DNA of 64,000 bases, taken from contig PYST01000081.1 of assembly GCA_003049485.1 (NCBI GenBank), positions 61,198 to 125,197 on the forward strand. The letters run 5' to 3'. Both the position numbers and the translations under genes were made by a program. The notes below the pieces were generated by a model that saw nothing but the letters and a program-made list of their open reading frames with translations, was not told the origin of the DNA and searched no databases. Below are positions 44,468-55,561 of the stretch, piece by piece (the first letter of the stretch is position 1; each line of letters begins with the position of its first letter). Origin of the DNA: Ophioceras dolichostomum (taxonomy: Eukaryota; Ascomycota; Sordariomycetes; Magnaporthales; Ophioceraceae).

Positions 44468-46222
44468 GATTCGACCGCCCTCAGGTTCACGAGAGAGCTA
44501 TAGTTTTTGCGGGCTCGCAAGCTTCCGGGAACTTCGTGCCGATATATTTTGGTGGCCAGTGAGAGTTGGGAGCTGACGGCAGCTAGGGGCAGTCGGCCGG
44601 TATCGCCTATGCTTGTTTTAACGAATACCAGCGTCAGAAGACGGGCGAGGCGAGGCGCGAGTTCTGGGGTCTCTTGGGATATGCGTGGGGGGTGGATGTG
44701 AAGCTCTCTTAAATAACCACAATATTCGGTATCGCAGCAGTGGAAGTGGATATCGCTCACTCCTTGGGTATGTGCGATCTCACGCATATCTGCACTTCAC
44801 CTCTCCGGTGGGCTGGGTGGGAGAAGGCGATCTGCGAGAGCTCTGAATCAGTGGTGCACCTCTGTCTTCCGCAAGGGGTTGACGAAAACTACAGTCGCAT
44901 TGAACATCCCTTGCTCGAGGCCGGCACCGGGCGCTGTGCAGCTTGAACCGGGGTGCCTTCTGCGTTGAAACCTTGCTGAGCTCATTGGTCCATTTCCCGA
45001 CATCCCCAGATAAAGGGAAGAAGGGGGGGAAAAAAAATCAATGTGATGGATGCGCGGGGGCTATCACTTGGTCCCTTACTCTTTCTGGTTTGAGCCCTTC
45101 CCGACTGACAGACCTATCTTCAAAGATAGGCCTCTCTCAACAATGTGCGTGCTCGTTGGCAGGACACACCAGGAGGCTTTGCGAGCACTAGGCCTGTCGA
45201 ACAGCAGGAAATCCTTGAAATCCTTGCCACCATGCGGGGAAATCCACGTGGAAGAACACAGCGAGACTCGGTATCTAGTGCACAAGACTGTACAAAGCTG
45301 AGAGATTTCTTCTTATCTCGCCCTGTGGCCTCACTTGGCACAAGCTGAGCTGATTGACTACTGCATAGCAAGCGAGTGGCATGCTCTCCCAATGGCTCGG
45401 CGGTCTCGGTGTTTGATAAGAGCTGCGAGTGAGATATGAGGTTGAAAGTGTGTCAAAACGATATTGAAGAGATTGAGGCGCTGATAAGGAACACGCGACA
45501 ATCCTGGGAGTCTTTTGATTGGCCTGGTGGCTTTGATGGCGGGATCGAGCTAAAGCGCCCCAGGTTCAGTGGGGGTGGAGAGCGGGGGTTAGGTGGCGCT
45601 TTGGGTTCGAGCTCGCAAATGCCATCTTCATCGGCCGCCTGGGTTGGGGTGGCTGTCTCGGGCGGACGCCGCCGTTCGGGCAAGCCGTTCTCCGCATGCT
45701 TATGTTGTCAATGGTACTTATCAAGTGGCCAGCCTGCCAGATCAGGAGGTCTGATATCGTTCAAGTACTTTTATTTCCCCGTCACCTGTGCCCTCACTCC
45801 CTTCCGAGGGCCGGTTCTTTTGTTGGCACCCTTGATAGAGAGCAAGCCTACGAACCTACAAGGGGAAGAGTGGTCTTTATAATCGACGAGGACATGAGGG
45901 AGCACCTCCACAACGGCTTACTCCATAGTCCCGCTTCAACAAGATCGCTGGCCGCTTGAAGCGACGGCGAGAAAAGACCATATATACCTTGGTTGCCATT
46001 GGGAAACTAAAACGACGATGCTTTCGCTTTCTAGCAACGCGACTCCTCGCAAGAGACAACACCTTACTATTGCTGAAGCTCATACATAAAGTACATTGCC
46101 AATTCGACAATTTCCTTGTCTTGGAGATCCTACAGTACATGTCGATAGGCTTGGTGCAGCCTTATATCTACCTAGCCAACAACCTTTTGTGTGAAAAATA
46201 AACGGTGGCTCAGAATATTCCC
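44468..46222. other. 1.75-kb intergenic region upstream of the permease
   Basis: This is the permease promoter and the 3' flank of the orphan membrane-protein gene. UapA homologues are usually controlled by nitrogen (AreA, HGATAR) and purine (UaY) regulators. I looked at the proximal 300 bp and found only imperfect GATA words, none matching HGATAR. A longest frame (45436-45882, +) has no recognisable domain. No gene called. Confidence 0.5.
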
Positions 46223-47308
46223 CTAGTCCCCTTTGCCTAGAATGGAACTTGCAAATCCCATCCTTTCCCGGATCGCGTTGATCAAAGTTCCCAGGGCCAC
46301 CACGGCCGTCGCCGCCCAAACGCCCCACTGTCCCACTGAGTCCATGTTCTCTACTGGGGGAATAGACGGTGCCATATCATGGAAGAACTGCTCGGTGCTG
46401 ATGGCGATGAGCGCGGCCATGGCAGGGAGAGCTACCACCAAGGCTGTGTTAAACATGGAAAAGGCCCAACTCAAGTGAGACCAGGACGCTCCATCCTGCG
46501 AGATCTCCGTTGGCTCTGGCTCTGGCGGCTTGTTCTCCTCCAGGTAGGCGTTATCGAAACCGGTATCTGACGAGCTGAGACGATGCCCTGCGGAGGTTCC
46601 GAGGGATACGTCCGCCGCCACCGTGTCGTTGGCTGCTGTGCGAGGCTTCGAGATCATCACACTCGCCCAGGTGAGCACGGAGAAGAGCAGGCCAGGGATG
46701 CCCACGCGCTGGGTGAACCAAGCAATATTGGACCCTATCACCCCCAGCACAGGCACTGCCACGGGGCCTCCAAAGACGCTCACGACGCCGAGGCGGACAC
46801 TGTGGTGGCACGGCTCCAGCTCCGCCGCCTCCCGGGAGGGCGCGGCCGCAACCGCCGCGGCGGCCAGACGGCCGATATCAGCGACGGTCTGGAAGGACAA
46901 GACGCATCCCACGCCCGCCGCGACGGCCCAGGCGCGCACAAGCGCGCGGGCCGACGACTCGGCCCCGCGCCGCGACACGAGGAGGAGCCAGCAGCTGACG
47001 ACGGCGGCGAGGCTCAGCGCCGACAGCCCGACCAGCGCGTCAGGCCAGAGCGTGGCGGCTGCAGGCTCGAGGGAGAACGAGGACTTCGCACGGTTCAGGA
47101 GCACACACGCGTCCACGATGAAGACCGCCGTGCGCGCCGTGAAAGCGGCCAGCGCGGCCCGGAACAGCCAGCCGCGGGGCAGGGGTAACAGCAGCGTGAG
47201 GACGAGGCCGTAGGTGTGCAGTCGTGGGAGGAATGTGTACGGGCTGGAGAGTGGCGCGACGCAGATCGCTGGCCCGGTCGCGGCTGTTGTCGTATTAGAA
47301 TTGGCCAT
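46223..47308 (-). CDS. Orphan multi-span membrane protein
   Basis: A single-exon 361-residue protein with an uncleaved, moderately hydrophobic N-terminus (MANSNTTTAATGPAICVAPLSS). About seven or eight hydrophobic segments follow: YGLVLTLLLPLPRGW, AALAAFTARTAVFIVDACVLL, LVGLSALSLAAVVSCWLLLV, ALVRAWAVAAGVGCVLSF, LGVVSVFGGPVAVPVLGVIG, GLLFSVLTWASVMI, MFNTALVVALPAMAALIAI and WGVWAATAVVALGTLIN. A 60-residue polar loop (residues ~235-285) precedes the last two. A short Cys/His stretch (ELEPCHHSVR) sits before the fifth segment. No transporter or receptor signature was recognised. It is intronless and strongly GC-rich. Function unknown. Confidence 0.75.
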   Translation of the reverse strand: MANSNTTTAATGPAICVAPLSSPYTFLPRLHTYGLVLTLLLPLPRGWLFRAALAAFTARTAVFIVDACVLLNRAKSSFSLEPAAATLWPDALVGLSALSLAAVVSCWLLLVSRRGAESSARALVRAWAVAAGVGCVLSFQTVADIGRLAAAAVAAAPSREAAELEPCHHSVRLGVVSVFGGPVAVPVLGVIGSNIAWFTQRVGIPGLLFSVLTWASVMISKPRTAANDTVAADVSLGTSAGHRLSSSDTGFDNAYLEENKPPEPEPTEISQDGASWSHLSWAFSMFNTALVVALPAMAALIAISTEQFFHDMAPSIPPVENMDSVGQWGVWAATAVVALGTLINAIRERMGFASSILGKGD

Positions 47309-48050
47309 TATTGGATCATTAAAATATTGTTAAATATTGTCTATTATACGCGTGTGCGGAATATAAAACAAAAGAGCAAATTTTTGGTGGCCGCCCGCCC
47401 GCCCGAGCAACATTCCTGCTTGAATGATGGACAACTGTGGACAACCAACTAGGCATCCAAACACAGCAGGCTCGACAGCCGCAGCTGAGGTTGCCCATTG
47501 GTGAGGCTTGGCGTCAACGGTCGCATGTGGTTAGTCAGGGCATTCTTTCAGCTTGGCGTTTTCAGCTAGCTGGACATGCATGCATGCCGCCCGTATGTAG
47601 TACCTCGGCCAGAGACCCGTACACGTACAATAAAGCTTGCCCCGGTCCATGTTGACTTTCGAGGTTGTGAGACACTCAACAGTCGCCAGGAGGAGCTCCG
47701 TTGTACGTGATCAGCATCAATGATCATCAAACCGGTGACCGGGGCTCGACGTCTGACAGTCTTGCCCTTTGTCTAGGGCTGGAATCGGACGAACCACAGC
47801 CGATCAATTGGCAACATAATAGGAGCATTATGCACAAAGATGGGACGAGTGAATGTTCTTTCCAAGGGAATACCCACGTATTTTGCCATTTCATAAGCAT
47901 CATGAAAGTGAAGAAAAAAGGCTGCTACTATAATGTACAATGTACAACGCCCACTTTGCGCGAGGCTGAACGTCCTGATCGCCTCACCGCCAACATCCCA
48001 ACTCCGGTACCCTCAACTCCCCGACCCTGTCGCAGCCTCTCCCTATTGAT
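47309..48050. other. Intergenic region upstream of the orphan membrane-protein gene
   Basis: This 742-bp region contains the promoter of the upstream membrane-protein gene and the 3' flank of the poly-Asn protein gene. The first 70 bp are AT-rich. No gene was seen. Confidence 0.5.
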
Positions 48051-49188
48051 TTAGGGGTTGGTGTCGGCACCGTCGAAGCCCAGAGCAGTGTTCCAGGCGT
48101 CAGCCGTGGTGACGTCACGAGTGCCGAGGGCCTGGATCTGAGCCTTGGCCGCCTGGCAAGCATCCTTGGCCGCCTGGTTGGCCTCACACTGGTTCGTGAG
48201 CTCGTCACAGATGCGGTTGGTGATGATGTTCGGGTTCAAAGCCTCCTGCTGGATCGAGTTGATGAGGGGGTCGATAGCCTGGAAAGTGAACTCTGTGGCA
48301 GGGCGGCCGCCGAGACCGCCAACGAACTTGATCGTGGGCACGCAGAGGCCGAAGTCGAGGCCGGCGATGGTTGACTGCTGCACGCCAGCATTGTTGCCAG
48401 CACCGGTGTCAGCGTTGTTGTCGGCGTTGTTTCCAGCGTTGTTGTTGTTGTTCCCGGCATTGTTGCAGTTGTTATTGTTGTTGTTATTGTTGTTGTTGTT
48501 GTTGCCCGTATTGGCGTTGCCATTGCCAGCGTTGTTTCCGGCACCCGCACCAGCACCCACACCCGCACCAGCTCCTCCGGCCGAAGCCAGGGTACCGGTG
48601 TTTCCCAGGGTGAAGTTGCTGAAGCCTTGCGCGACCATCACCTGAGCCACGCTCAGGCCAACGGCGTTGAAGGGAGTCTGGAGGGACTGGGCCGAGTTGG
48701 CGTTCTCCAGGTCGGAGCCGACCACGTTCGTGTCAATGATGGGAACGATACCGCGCAGCACCTCGGTGGCAGGAAGGGATGGGTCGTCGCAGATCTTCGG
48801 GATGTTGACAGCGAACGGGTTGAAGTTCTGCTCGGCCGCCACGAGGCCCTTAGCAGCGTCGATCACCTCCTGGTCGGTGCCGAGCTGGGTAACGATCTTG
48901 TCGGCAAGCTCAAGCTGGAGGTAGGATCCAAGAATACGTTAGTCTCTATTCTCCAGGAGAAGTGGCCTCGCAAAACTATGGAAGATAACTCACCTTGGCA
49001 CAAGCATCGGCACCAGCGAGCAGGCTTCCCGGGACACCACCAGCAAGGGTAGCAGCCGTGCCGGGCGCGTTCCCGTCGAACTTCGAGAGAGCCGCAACAG
49101 CACCAACGGGGATCTGCTCCTTCCCGAAGGCAGCCTCGCCAACGGCGGCGAGGGCGGCCAGGATGATAGCCTTAGACAGGGCAGACAT
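48051..49188 (-). CDS. Secreted protein with poly-Asn/Gly-Ala low-complexity centre
   Basis: Exons are 49188-48994 and 48914-48051, giving 352 residues. The N-terminus (MSALSKAIILAALAAVGEAAFGKEQI) looks like a signal peptide. The first domain is ordered (LLAGADACAKLELADKIVTQLG..., PFAVNIPKICDDPSLPATEVLRG, LQTPFNAVGLSVAQVMVAQGFSNFTLG). A Gly/Ala stretch (GAGVGAGAGAG) and a run of twelve Asn broken by CNNAGNNNNN follow. A C-terminal domain with four Cys closes the protein (LDFGLCVPTIKFVG, ITNRICDELTNQCEANQAAKDACQAAK). This type of secreted fungal protein recurs in ascomycetes but I know no established function. Even Cys counts in the C-domain suggest disulfides. No enzyme motif is seen. The 195-bp first exon and the GTGAGT donor are well supported. 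Confidence 0.82.
48470..48510. repeat. Poly-Asn-encoding GTT/ATT trinucleotide repeat
   Basis: A run of GTT/ATT codons on the plus strand encodes twelve consecutive Asn on the minus strand within the secreted-protein gene. Copy number is likely to vary. Confidence 0.9.
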
Positions 49189-52100
49189 TGTGTCGATGGG
49201 AGTGATGCGTGAAGGACAGTAATAGTACCCAAGTAGATAGTGGGTATGTAGTAGCAAAAAGAGGACCGAGCTAGCGGTTACGGAGAAACGAACTGTCAGA
49301 AGTGGTGATCAAAGAGTGTCGAGAACGTAAAAAGTTCACAGAACCAAGAAAAGAATGTAAGATGCTTAAGAATGCAAGAAAAGGGAAAGAGAAAGGCTGG
49401 ATGATGAGGATGAGAGAGAGAGGAAACGATGATCAAAGACGGGCGGCGGGTAAATCTGCTTATATACCACGGGGCGATCGATCTCTCATCTCTATCCACT
49501 CTTGAGTCTCCAGTCTCCAGTCTCCGAGCGCCAGGACCAGGACAGGAGTGAACCACGAAGCCGGCGATGACGGGCTCGCAGCCGGTCACCTGGCCCGGCG
49601 GCGCCAGCGAGGGGTCCCCTAATGCCGATCATACTGACACATGGGAAATGGGATGGTGCGGCATGAAGTCTCAAGGGGACTGGATGCAAATCGTCCCATA
49701 ATGGCGTCCCATATCGGTGGAACTTGCTCGCTGCTACTGGCAGCTTGCTTTCTTGGGTCGCCTTTGCACCACCAACCACCTTCTGGGGGGTCCAGTCCGC
49801 CCTGCTAAGGAAGGACAAGCATCCCGTAGTGGAAGGACTGAAGAAGTCCTGCCTGCCAAACCCTTCTGAGGAGGCGCCCAAGCAACTTAGCGACCAGGGA
49901 GACGTCGGGCGTCTCGGTAACGTCTGCCCTTCGCTGTGCAACACGACGCCGCCGCCAGTTCTGTGGAGAGTAAACAGGGAGCTAGCCTGCTCGTCGTTCG
50001 GATGACTTTCCGAAACGGCGCAGCCGCTGTGACGAGATGAGATGGCCGCTAGGCTCATCTGGGCCTGCTGTTGCACCGAAGAACAAGCATCTGGCACCCG
50101 GAAGGCTGCATCCCCACAGTCCCGGGGATCTTTTTCTCGATCTCGCTACCTCGCTTGCGCGCCTCGCCTCCGGCTTGCCTCCTGGGTGTCTGGGGTTTGG
50201 CTTCCTGAGGGCACAACGCTTGTTTGGACCATGTGGGATAAAATTTCCTCGGCGAAGAAAGGAGACGGGAAAAGAGAGTCTGCGGTGGATCCGGCCAAGC
50301 GAAGGGTTTTCTTTGAATGGACGAAACCTCCTGGCTGGAGTCCGCTTGGAAATACGAGGAAACAAAACCGTCGATTCTCCTTGCCGATATTACAGGGAGA
50401 GTAAGGTTGTGCTATGAGGACCTAGTTGTAAACGAAATATTCGAGCAGTAGTAGCCCGTGGCGTGCGTGCATTTGTGGTACGGTTCAGACAGCGCTGACT
50501 GCCTACGTTGAGAGAGTGATTGAGGGCATTGATGATTTCATCCACGACCAGATCACCAGAGAAGATTGAGTTGAGGTCAACCGTGGGTGCGGCTCTTGGG
50601 TGGAAGGCGCCCGAAACCCAGATTGATGGGGCTCTTCGAGGATCGAGCCGAGGCCCTGGCCCGCTTTGACCGTTGACTGGCTTCGCTTAACGGATGTGGA
50701 GTCGAACTTGTGTATGATCTCCAAGCCCCGACAATTTCGAGACGACAAGAGTTTCTAGGACCAGTTCGCTTGAAGGCCAACGGTCAGCATCTTCCTGCTA
50801 ACTTTTGCCCGTTCCGCGCTTGTTGTCCAAACTTCATCCGGTCTTCAGTCTCGCTCTCCTCTCCAGCTCCCCCACCGCTGGGTTCTCATCGCAAGACGAG
50901 GTTGGCCAAAATGGGGCCACCGCAACAAACCATCTCATCGATCCTGGGCCCCCCGGCCGAAGTTGCGAGTTGAGTTTGCAGATCTCGCCATCCCTCCAAA
51001 ACCAGGCCACGAACCAAAGCCCAGGGTCAAAAGTCTGGGCACAGATCTGCGAAACCTGGCCCGCGCGGCTCAGGACGGCTCAGGACGGCAAGACGGGCAA
51101 ACTGCAAACTGCATTGCGGTATTCATTTCCCATCTCCATGCGGCATGCGCTTTTTGAGACTGAGGGTGTAGGTAAGGGACTGCAGTACATCTTCTATTTC
51201 GTCGGTGAGGGTGAGTCCGAGATTTCCAAGGCGATGGAAGTTCCCCCTCTCACTCAGATCGCTTCAGGGGGGGCCTCACCCAGACGATTTGAAAGGGCCA
51301 GACTTCAGGAGGCCGACATGACAATGTCCTTTCTAGAATAAAGCAGTGCATACCGAGTGACCACGCGCCTAGTAGGTGACGGGGCGGCGCTGGATGCCGG
51401 GCCTCATGTTCGCAAGAGTCAACGCCAGTCAGACTTCGGCCGAGGGAACTGATGGAATCAGACGCCGAACACCGCCGTGTGAGCCGATCGCTTTGCAATG
51501 GGTTTGCCTGACCTGGCGTATTGCAAGAGCCAAGAGGTTATTACTGTGGTATCGACACAGGGGTGCCGATCAGAAACATCGCAGCGTCCCTGATTTCGTC
51601 TCCGCTTCGGCTCATCATCTTCCGCTTGTGCTATTTTCCCCTCCTCATTAGTCCAAAACTCGAACTGGCAGGCCACCGCCTGACAGCGTGGATAGGGTAG
51701 CCTGTCACCCTATCTACGGATATGAATGGAGCAATCGCCAGGGCTGAGGGCAGTCCGTCCTTGCTGCTGGGAATTTCTGGGCCATGAACAAGGAGGGAGA
51801 CAGCAACACAGCGAGACAGCGACTCGCCCCTTTCCCTGAGTTGATCATCCTGATGGCTGTTCGCCATTAACGTCAGGAACTAACCGAGGAAATTTTAGTC
51901 TCATAATCAGATGAAAGTCGGGCGCGGGTAATTCCTTTTTTTCTCTCTTCTCCAAGCGACGATCATTGTGGAGGCACAGGCGAAGCATGGGGTCGTCCTT
52001 CACATGTCAAGTACGAAACATCCAGAGTATCGTGATGAGCAGGGAGATGATCGATTTTTGACACGATGGCAGTCTACTTTAGCCGCGCTGTGCCTCCGCA

Positions 52101-52257
52101 GAATCCGTTTCCGTTTCTGTAGAGGAAGTAGACCTACGGTACCTGGACAGATCCAGGGGCTCATTACCCAAGATCACTAGATTTAAGGCTCAATGTGGTT
52201 AGCATCCGTTCTCTTTTATCGGCGAAGAGGTCTGCCTCCTTGGGGGCTCGCTTCACA
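49189..52257. other. 3.07-kb intergenic region with no recognised gene
   Basis: This is the longest internal spacer in the window. It contains the promoter of the poly-Asn protein gene, starting with an A/G-rich stretch (about 49307-49440), and the 3' flank of the mitochondrial-protein gene. Frames of 80-200 codons exist on both strands (for example 49492-50097 minus and 50805-51341 plus), but they start at non-ATG codons or lack any domain or splice partner. Confidence 0.5.
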
Positions 52258-53130
52258 CTACTCACATCTGTCGTACAAGTAGTAGCTAGTGACCGCCAAG
52301 ATAGGAAGAGGGACAACCAGCTTGATCCAGTTCCTCTCGGCTCGCCTGTACTCCTTTTTGTACTCCTGTGATGACGTATCCACAGCCTTGATGTTGCTCC
52401 CTTCGGTTGGCTCCGGCTGGCTGCCCCGGGTCTGTGCGGGTGACACTGGTGACGTGGGTGATGTGGGTGATGCCTTGACCACACTGCCCTCAGATTTGAC
52501 GCTTCTCGTCGGGGCCTCAGAGGATGGCTTCGTGAACCTCGCGGGTTTGGCTGAAACGGGGTCTGATATCGGCGCCGCTTTGCCACTCTTCGGAGCTTCT
52601 CGTGTGGGAGAAGGAACGGCTTCCGCCTTTCGTGTCTCATCCGCAGCGGGTTTGGGCCGGGCGGCCGGGGCGGCCGGGGCTGGTCTCGCCGGAGTGGGCG
52701 GGGTCGCGGGGGGGGCCGCGGGGGTGGCCGCCTTTTCTGGCTTTTTCGTGGCCGGTTTGGGTGCCTTTGCAGAGGACCTGGTGGAGCTAGCGCAGGTTAT
52801 CTTCTTCGCTGGGGTGACAGAGGGCTCAACTTTGGCCTCGATGCTCGATTCGGCTGCAGCCTGTTTCTTGGCGGCGGTCGGCCGAGACACGGCAGACGTC
52901 GCTGCTTTGGTGCTGATCTTCTTGCTTGGTGCGGCTGTGGTGTCTGTCGTTGCTGACTTTGGTGTCTTGGTCGTGCCTCGTTTAGACACAGTGGTTGAAG
53001 CGAGACGGACGTTCTGCTGCAAAGAGAGGGGATACATCTGGTTGGCAGCCCGGCTCGAGAGGCTGCCGGCAAAGGCACTCGCTCTCAGCGGAAGACCGCT
53101 GCACCTACACAGCACACTGATTTGAGACAT
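52258..53130 (-). CDS. Predicted mitochondrial Pro/Ala/Lys-rich protein with C-terminal anchor
   Basis: A single-exon 290-residue protein. The N-terminus is Arg/Ser-rich without acidic residues (MSQISVLCRCSGLPLRASAF, ...QQNVRLASTTVSKRG), typical of a mitochondrial presequence with a likely cleavage near RLAST. The middle 200 residues are disordered, rich in Pro, Ala, Ser, Thr and Lys (for example KKPEKAATPAAPPATPPTPARP). The C-terminus has a conserved-looking charged helix (SSQEYKKEYRRAERNWIKLVV) followed by a short membrane segment (PLPILAVTSYYLYDRCE). I do not recognise a named family. The ATG at 53130 is preferred over the upstream ATG at 53307, whose extra residues are polar and lack targeting character. 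Inner-membrane anchoring is an inference. Confidence 0.68.
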   Translation of the reverse strand: MSQISVLCRCSGLPLRASAFAGSLSSRAANQMYPLSLQQNVRLASTTVSKRGTTKTPKSATTDTTAAPSKKISTKAATSAVSRPTAAKKQAAAESSIEAKVEPSVTPAKKITCASSTRSSAKAPKPATKKPEKAATPAAPPATPPTPARPAPAAPAARPKPAADETRKAEAVPSPTREAPKSGKAAPISDPVSAKPARFTKPSSEAPTRSVKSEGSVVKASPTSPTSPVSPAQTRGSQPEPTEGSNIKAVDTSSQEYKKEYRRAERNWIKLVVPLPILAVTSYYLYDRCE

Positions 53131-53875
53131 ATTTGCTCTCAATGTCGTCTGTTGATTCTTGTTTTCCTTGTTCCGGCTTCTCTCTTTCTTGCCCCTCTCT
53201 CCCTGTGAGGTACGGCCGGAGCTCGTCTGCTGTGAGAGCGATGAGAGCGACAGGCGAGACTTTCGACGATGGCCACACTTCAGGTGTTGTCGGGTCCTCG
53301 TCGACAAGGAACGATTCTACCTGCCACAAACGAAACAATGTGAGACGTGTACGTGGAAACAACATTGTCAAGTCGCGGTCTCTGGATGTTCGAAGGCTCC
53401 TACAAGAAATCATATGTTTGCCCGGTCGCCCCATCTGAAGCACCGGTGCCAATCGTTCTACAGCAGGAGTCATAAAAAAATTCGCGTTACGACGCGGTTT
53501 GCATGAACGATGCCAATTTCCAATTTCAGTGTGGTTGCAACGCCAAACCGAACTAGACAGTCCACACAGTGAACGTATACCGGTTGTCTCTGATTCAGCC
53601 TGCAGTACTATACTGTGTGGGGTCTCCGATCACCAGTTCGACGCAGGGCATCCCGTCTCCGGCTATCACCGAATTTTGTTTTTTCCGACAGTACGGATAG
53701 ATTCCATGATTACGATTAATATACCTACCTCCCGTCGTTCCCAATGGCTGCTATGGCGTACTCGTATGATCTCAGCCCCGAATAGTCGGCCGCGACGACT
53801 GACAACTCATCCCAGCTTCCGTCTCCGAACCAAAACCTTCACTCAGACTGGCGGGAAGAGCGCCTCGGCCATCCA
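53131..53875. other. Intergenic region upstream of the mitochondrial-protein gene
   Basis: This 745-bp region contains the promoter of the mitochondrial-protein gene and the 3' flank of the P450 gene. No gene was seen. Confidence 0.5.
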
Positions 53876-55561
53876 CTAGTTCTGCGGTCTCTGCTGCTGG
53901 CCGTTCGCAAAGCGGATGTCGTAATTGGTGACCAAGTACGCCATGATCATCTTCAGCTCGAAGTCGATCAGGAACCGGCCCGGGCAGGCGCGTTTGCCGT
54001 GGCCGAAGGGCAGGTGCTCCGGCGACGTGGTCACGAAGCTAGCGCCCAGGCACTTGGTGGCGGCGTCGTCGGCCACGCCGGCCGCTTCCCCTTTCCCTTT
54101 GCTGCTCTCCCGCACGCGAGAGAACCGGAAGGGGTCGTATTTGAGGGGCTCGTCGTAGACGGCCTCGTCCACCTGCGCCGGCCTCCCGAGGAACGACACC
54201 ATGTTACCCTTGGGAATGCGGACCCCGGCGTCGGTCTCCACGTCGACCATGGTCGTGCGGAACAGCGCGCGTCCGCCGAAGGAGTTGAGCCGCAGCGTCT
54301 CCCGGGCAACGCTGTCCGCCCGCACGAGCTTGGCCGCGAGGGCTTTGGTCCAGAGGCACTTGTTCGGTTCCGGTCCGATCACCCTTGTGACCTCGTCCCT
54401 GAGCACTGCGATGGTGTTGTACTCACCGTCCGATCCCACGATGTTGAGGATCATGTTCATGACCTGCAGGGCTGTCTGGTGCATCGACGCGAAGTTGACC
54501 AGGGCGAGCCGCCGCGTCATGATGTCGAGGTCGGCGTACTCATCCGGTCGATGTGTCCTGGCGTGCCTTAATAGCATCTGGATGTAGTCTTGCGGCTCTG
54601 GCTCTTGGTCGTCGTTGCCGCTCATCTCCTTCTGGAGTAGAGCCTGGACTCGCTCTTCGTAGACCGGCTTGACGTGCTTCTTCAGCGTCTCGAGCTTGCG
54701 CCTAACCCGATACGAGCCCACTATGGGCCCGACCACAGGCTGGACGATCTTCGGCATCACCCCGCCGAAACCAGCGACGAACACGCAATCGTTGGAGATC
54801 GCCATGCTCGTTTGAAGATATTCTTCGTTGCGACCTATCCAAGCAGCTCACCGTCAGTGACCGCTTTCGGCGTCATCACTCTTCTGTGCATGGACGGTGG
54901 CTGGTGTCATCAGGCTGTTTTTACGTACATAATGGAAGGCCGACTGTGAAGCTGCTGGCGGCCTGGGCTACCAACATGCGTACCGTCGGGAAGAGGTCGA
55001 TGTCTCGCCAATTTTCCGTATCCGTGCCGAAACGGGTGTCGAATGCTGCAGCTAGCTCCAGGTTGAGTCCATGGCATATGGCCTCCAAGGCCATGTGCAA
55101 ATCTTTCTTGATGAGCATTCCGCCCCAGTCGTCCTTCAAATATCGGCCGGACCCAAGGCTATGCTCGGACTGATTCAGCTCGAGTTCGGCCTCGATGTGA
55201 CTGAGCACCGACTCCGGCTGAGTCTGAACCCACTTCATTGAGCTGGTCGGCAAGATGACCTCGTGACGAAGCCCGAGGCCCGGGATCACGACGGCCTTGC
55301 CTTGCTTCACATAGCTGTGGTACGCCTCGCGGAAGAGGTTCTCGCAGTCGGTGTAGTGCCGTAGTCGCATGCGGAGGCCGAAGCTCGTGCTACCGAGCGA
55401 TTCACCCAGAAGAGGGACTCCGGGCGGGCACTGCACCGCGAAAGGAGCCTGTTTAGGACGTATAGCAGCAAGAACGCCAGCGCCACCCCTCCAATAGTCA
55501 GTCCAGCGGTGCTCGACGGAACGGGAAGCCCGGGGAACAGCGTCGCAAGGACGGGCGCCAT
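53876..55561 (-). CDS. Cytochrome P450 monooxygenase
   Basis: Proposed exons are 55561-55437, 55383-54929 and 54834-53876, giving 512 residues. The membrane anchor is clear (LTIGGVALAFLLLYVLNRLL). The heme-binding signature is FGHGKRACPGRFL (Cys about 477), ExxR is in DSVARETLRL, and the I-helix region reads LVNFASMHQTALQVMNM, which replaces the usual AGxDT as in several fungal secondary-metabolism P450s. The substrate is unknown. The first junction is doubtful: the anchor frame and the following frame differ, and the second frame just before the proposed acceptor encodes a P450-like hinge (CPPGVPLLGES). A 53-bp intron keeps phase but removes that hinge. A 1-bp frameshift would instead preserve it. 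The downstream junction restores LPLCRNEEYLQTSMAIS in phase. It lies next to the GH79 gene, in divergent orientation. Confidence 0.85.

Noticed and set aside
45436..45882. 148-codon plus-strand frame upstream of the permease
   Set aside because: Low-complexity Gly/Ser/Arg content and no domain. An overlapping frame exists on the minus strand.
49492..50097. 201-codon open frame on the minus strand
   Set aside because: No recognisable domain or splice partners. It overlaps other equally long frames on the opposite strand.
50805..51341. 178-codon open frame on the plus strand
   Set aside because: It begins at a non-ATG codon, has no domain, and its composition looks like read-through of GC-rich spacer.
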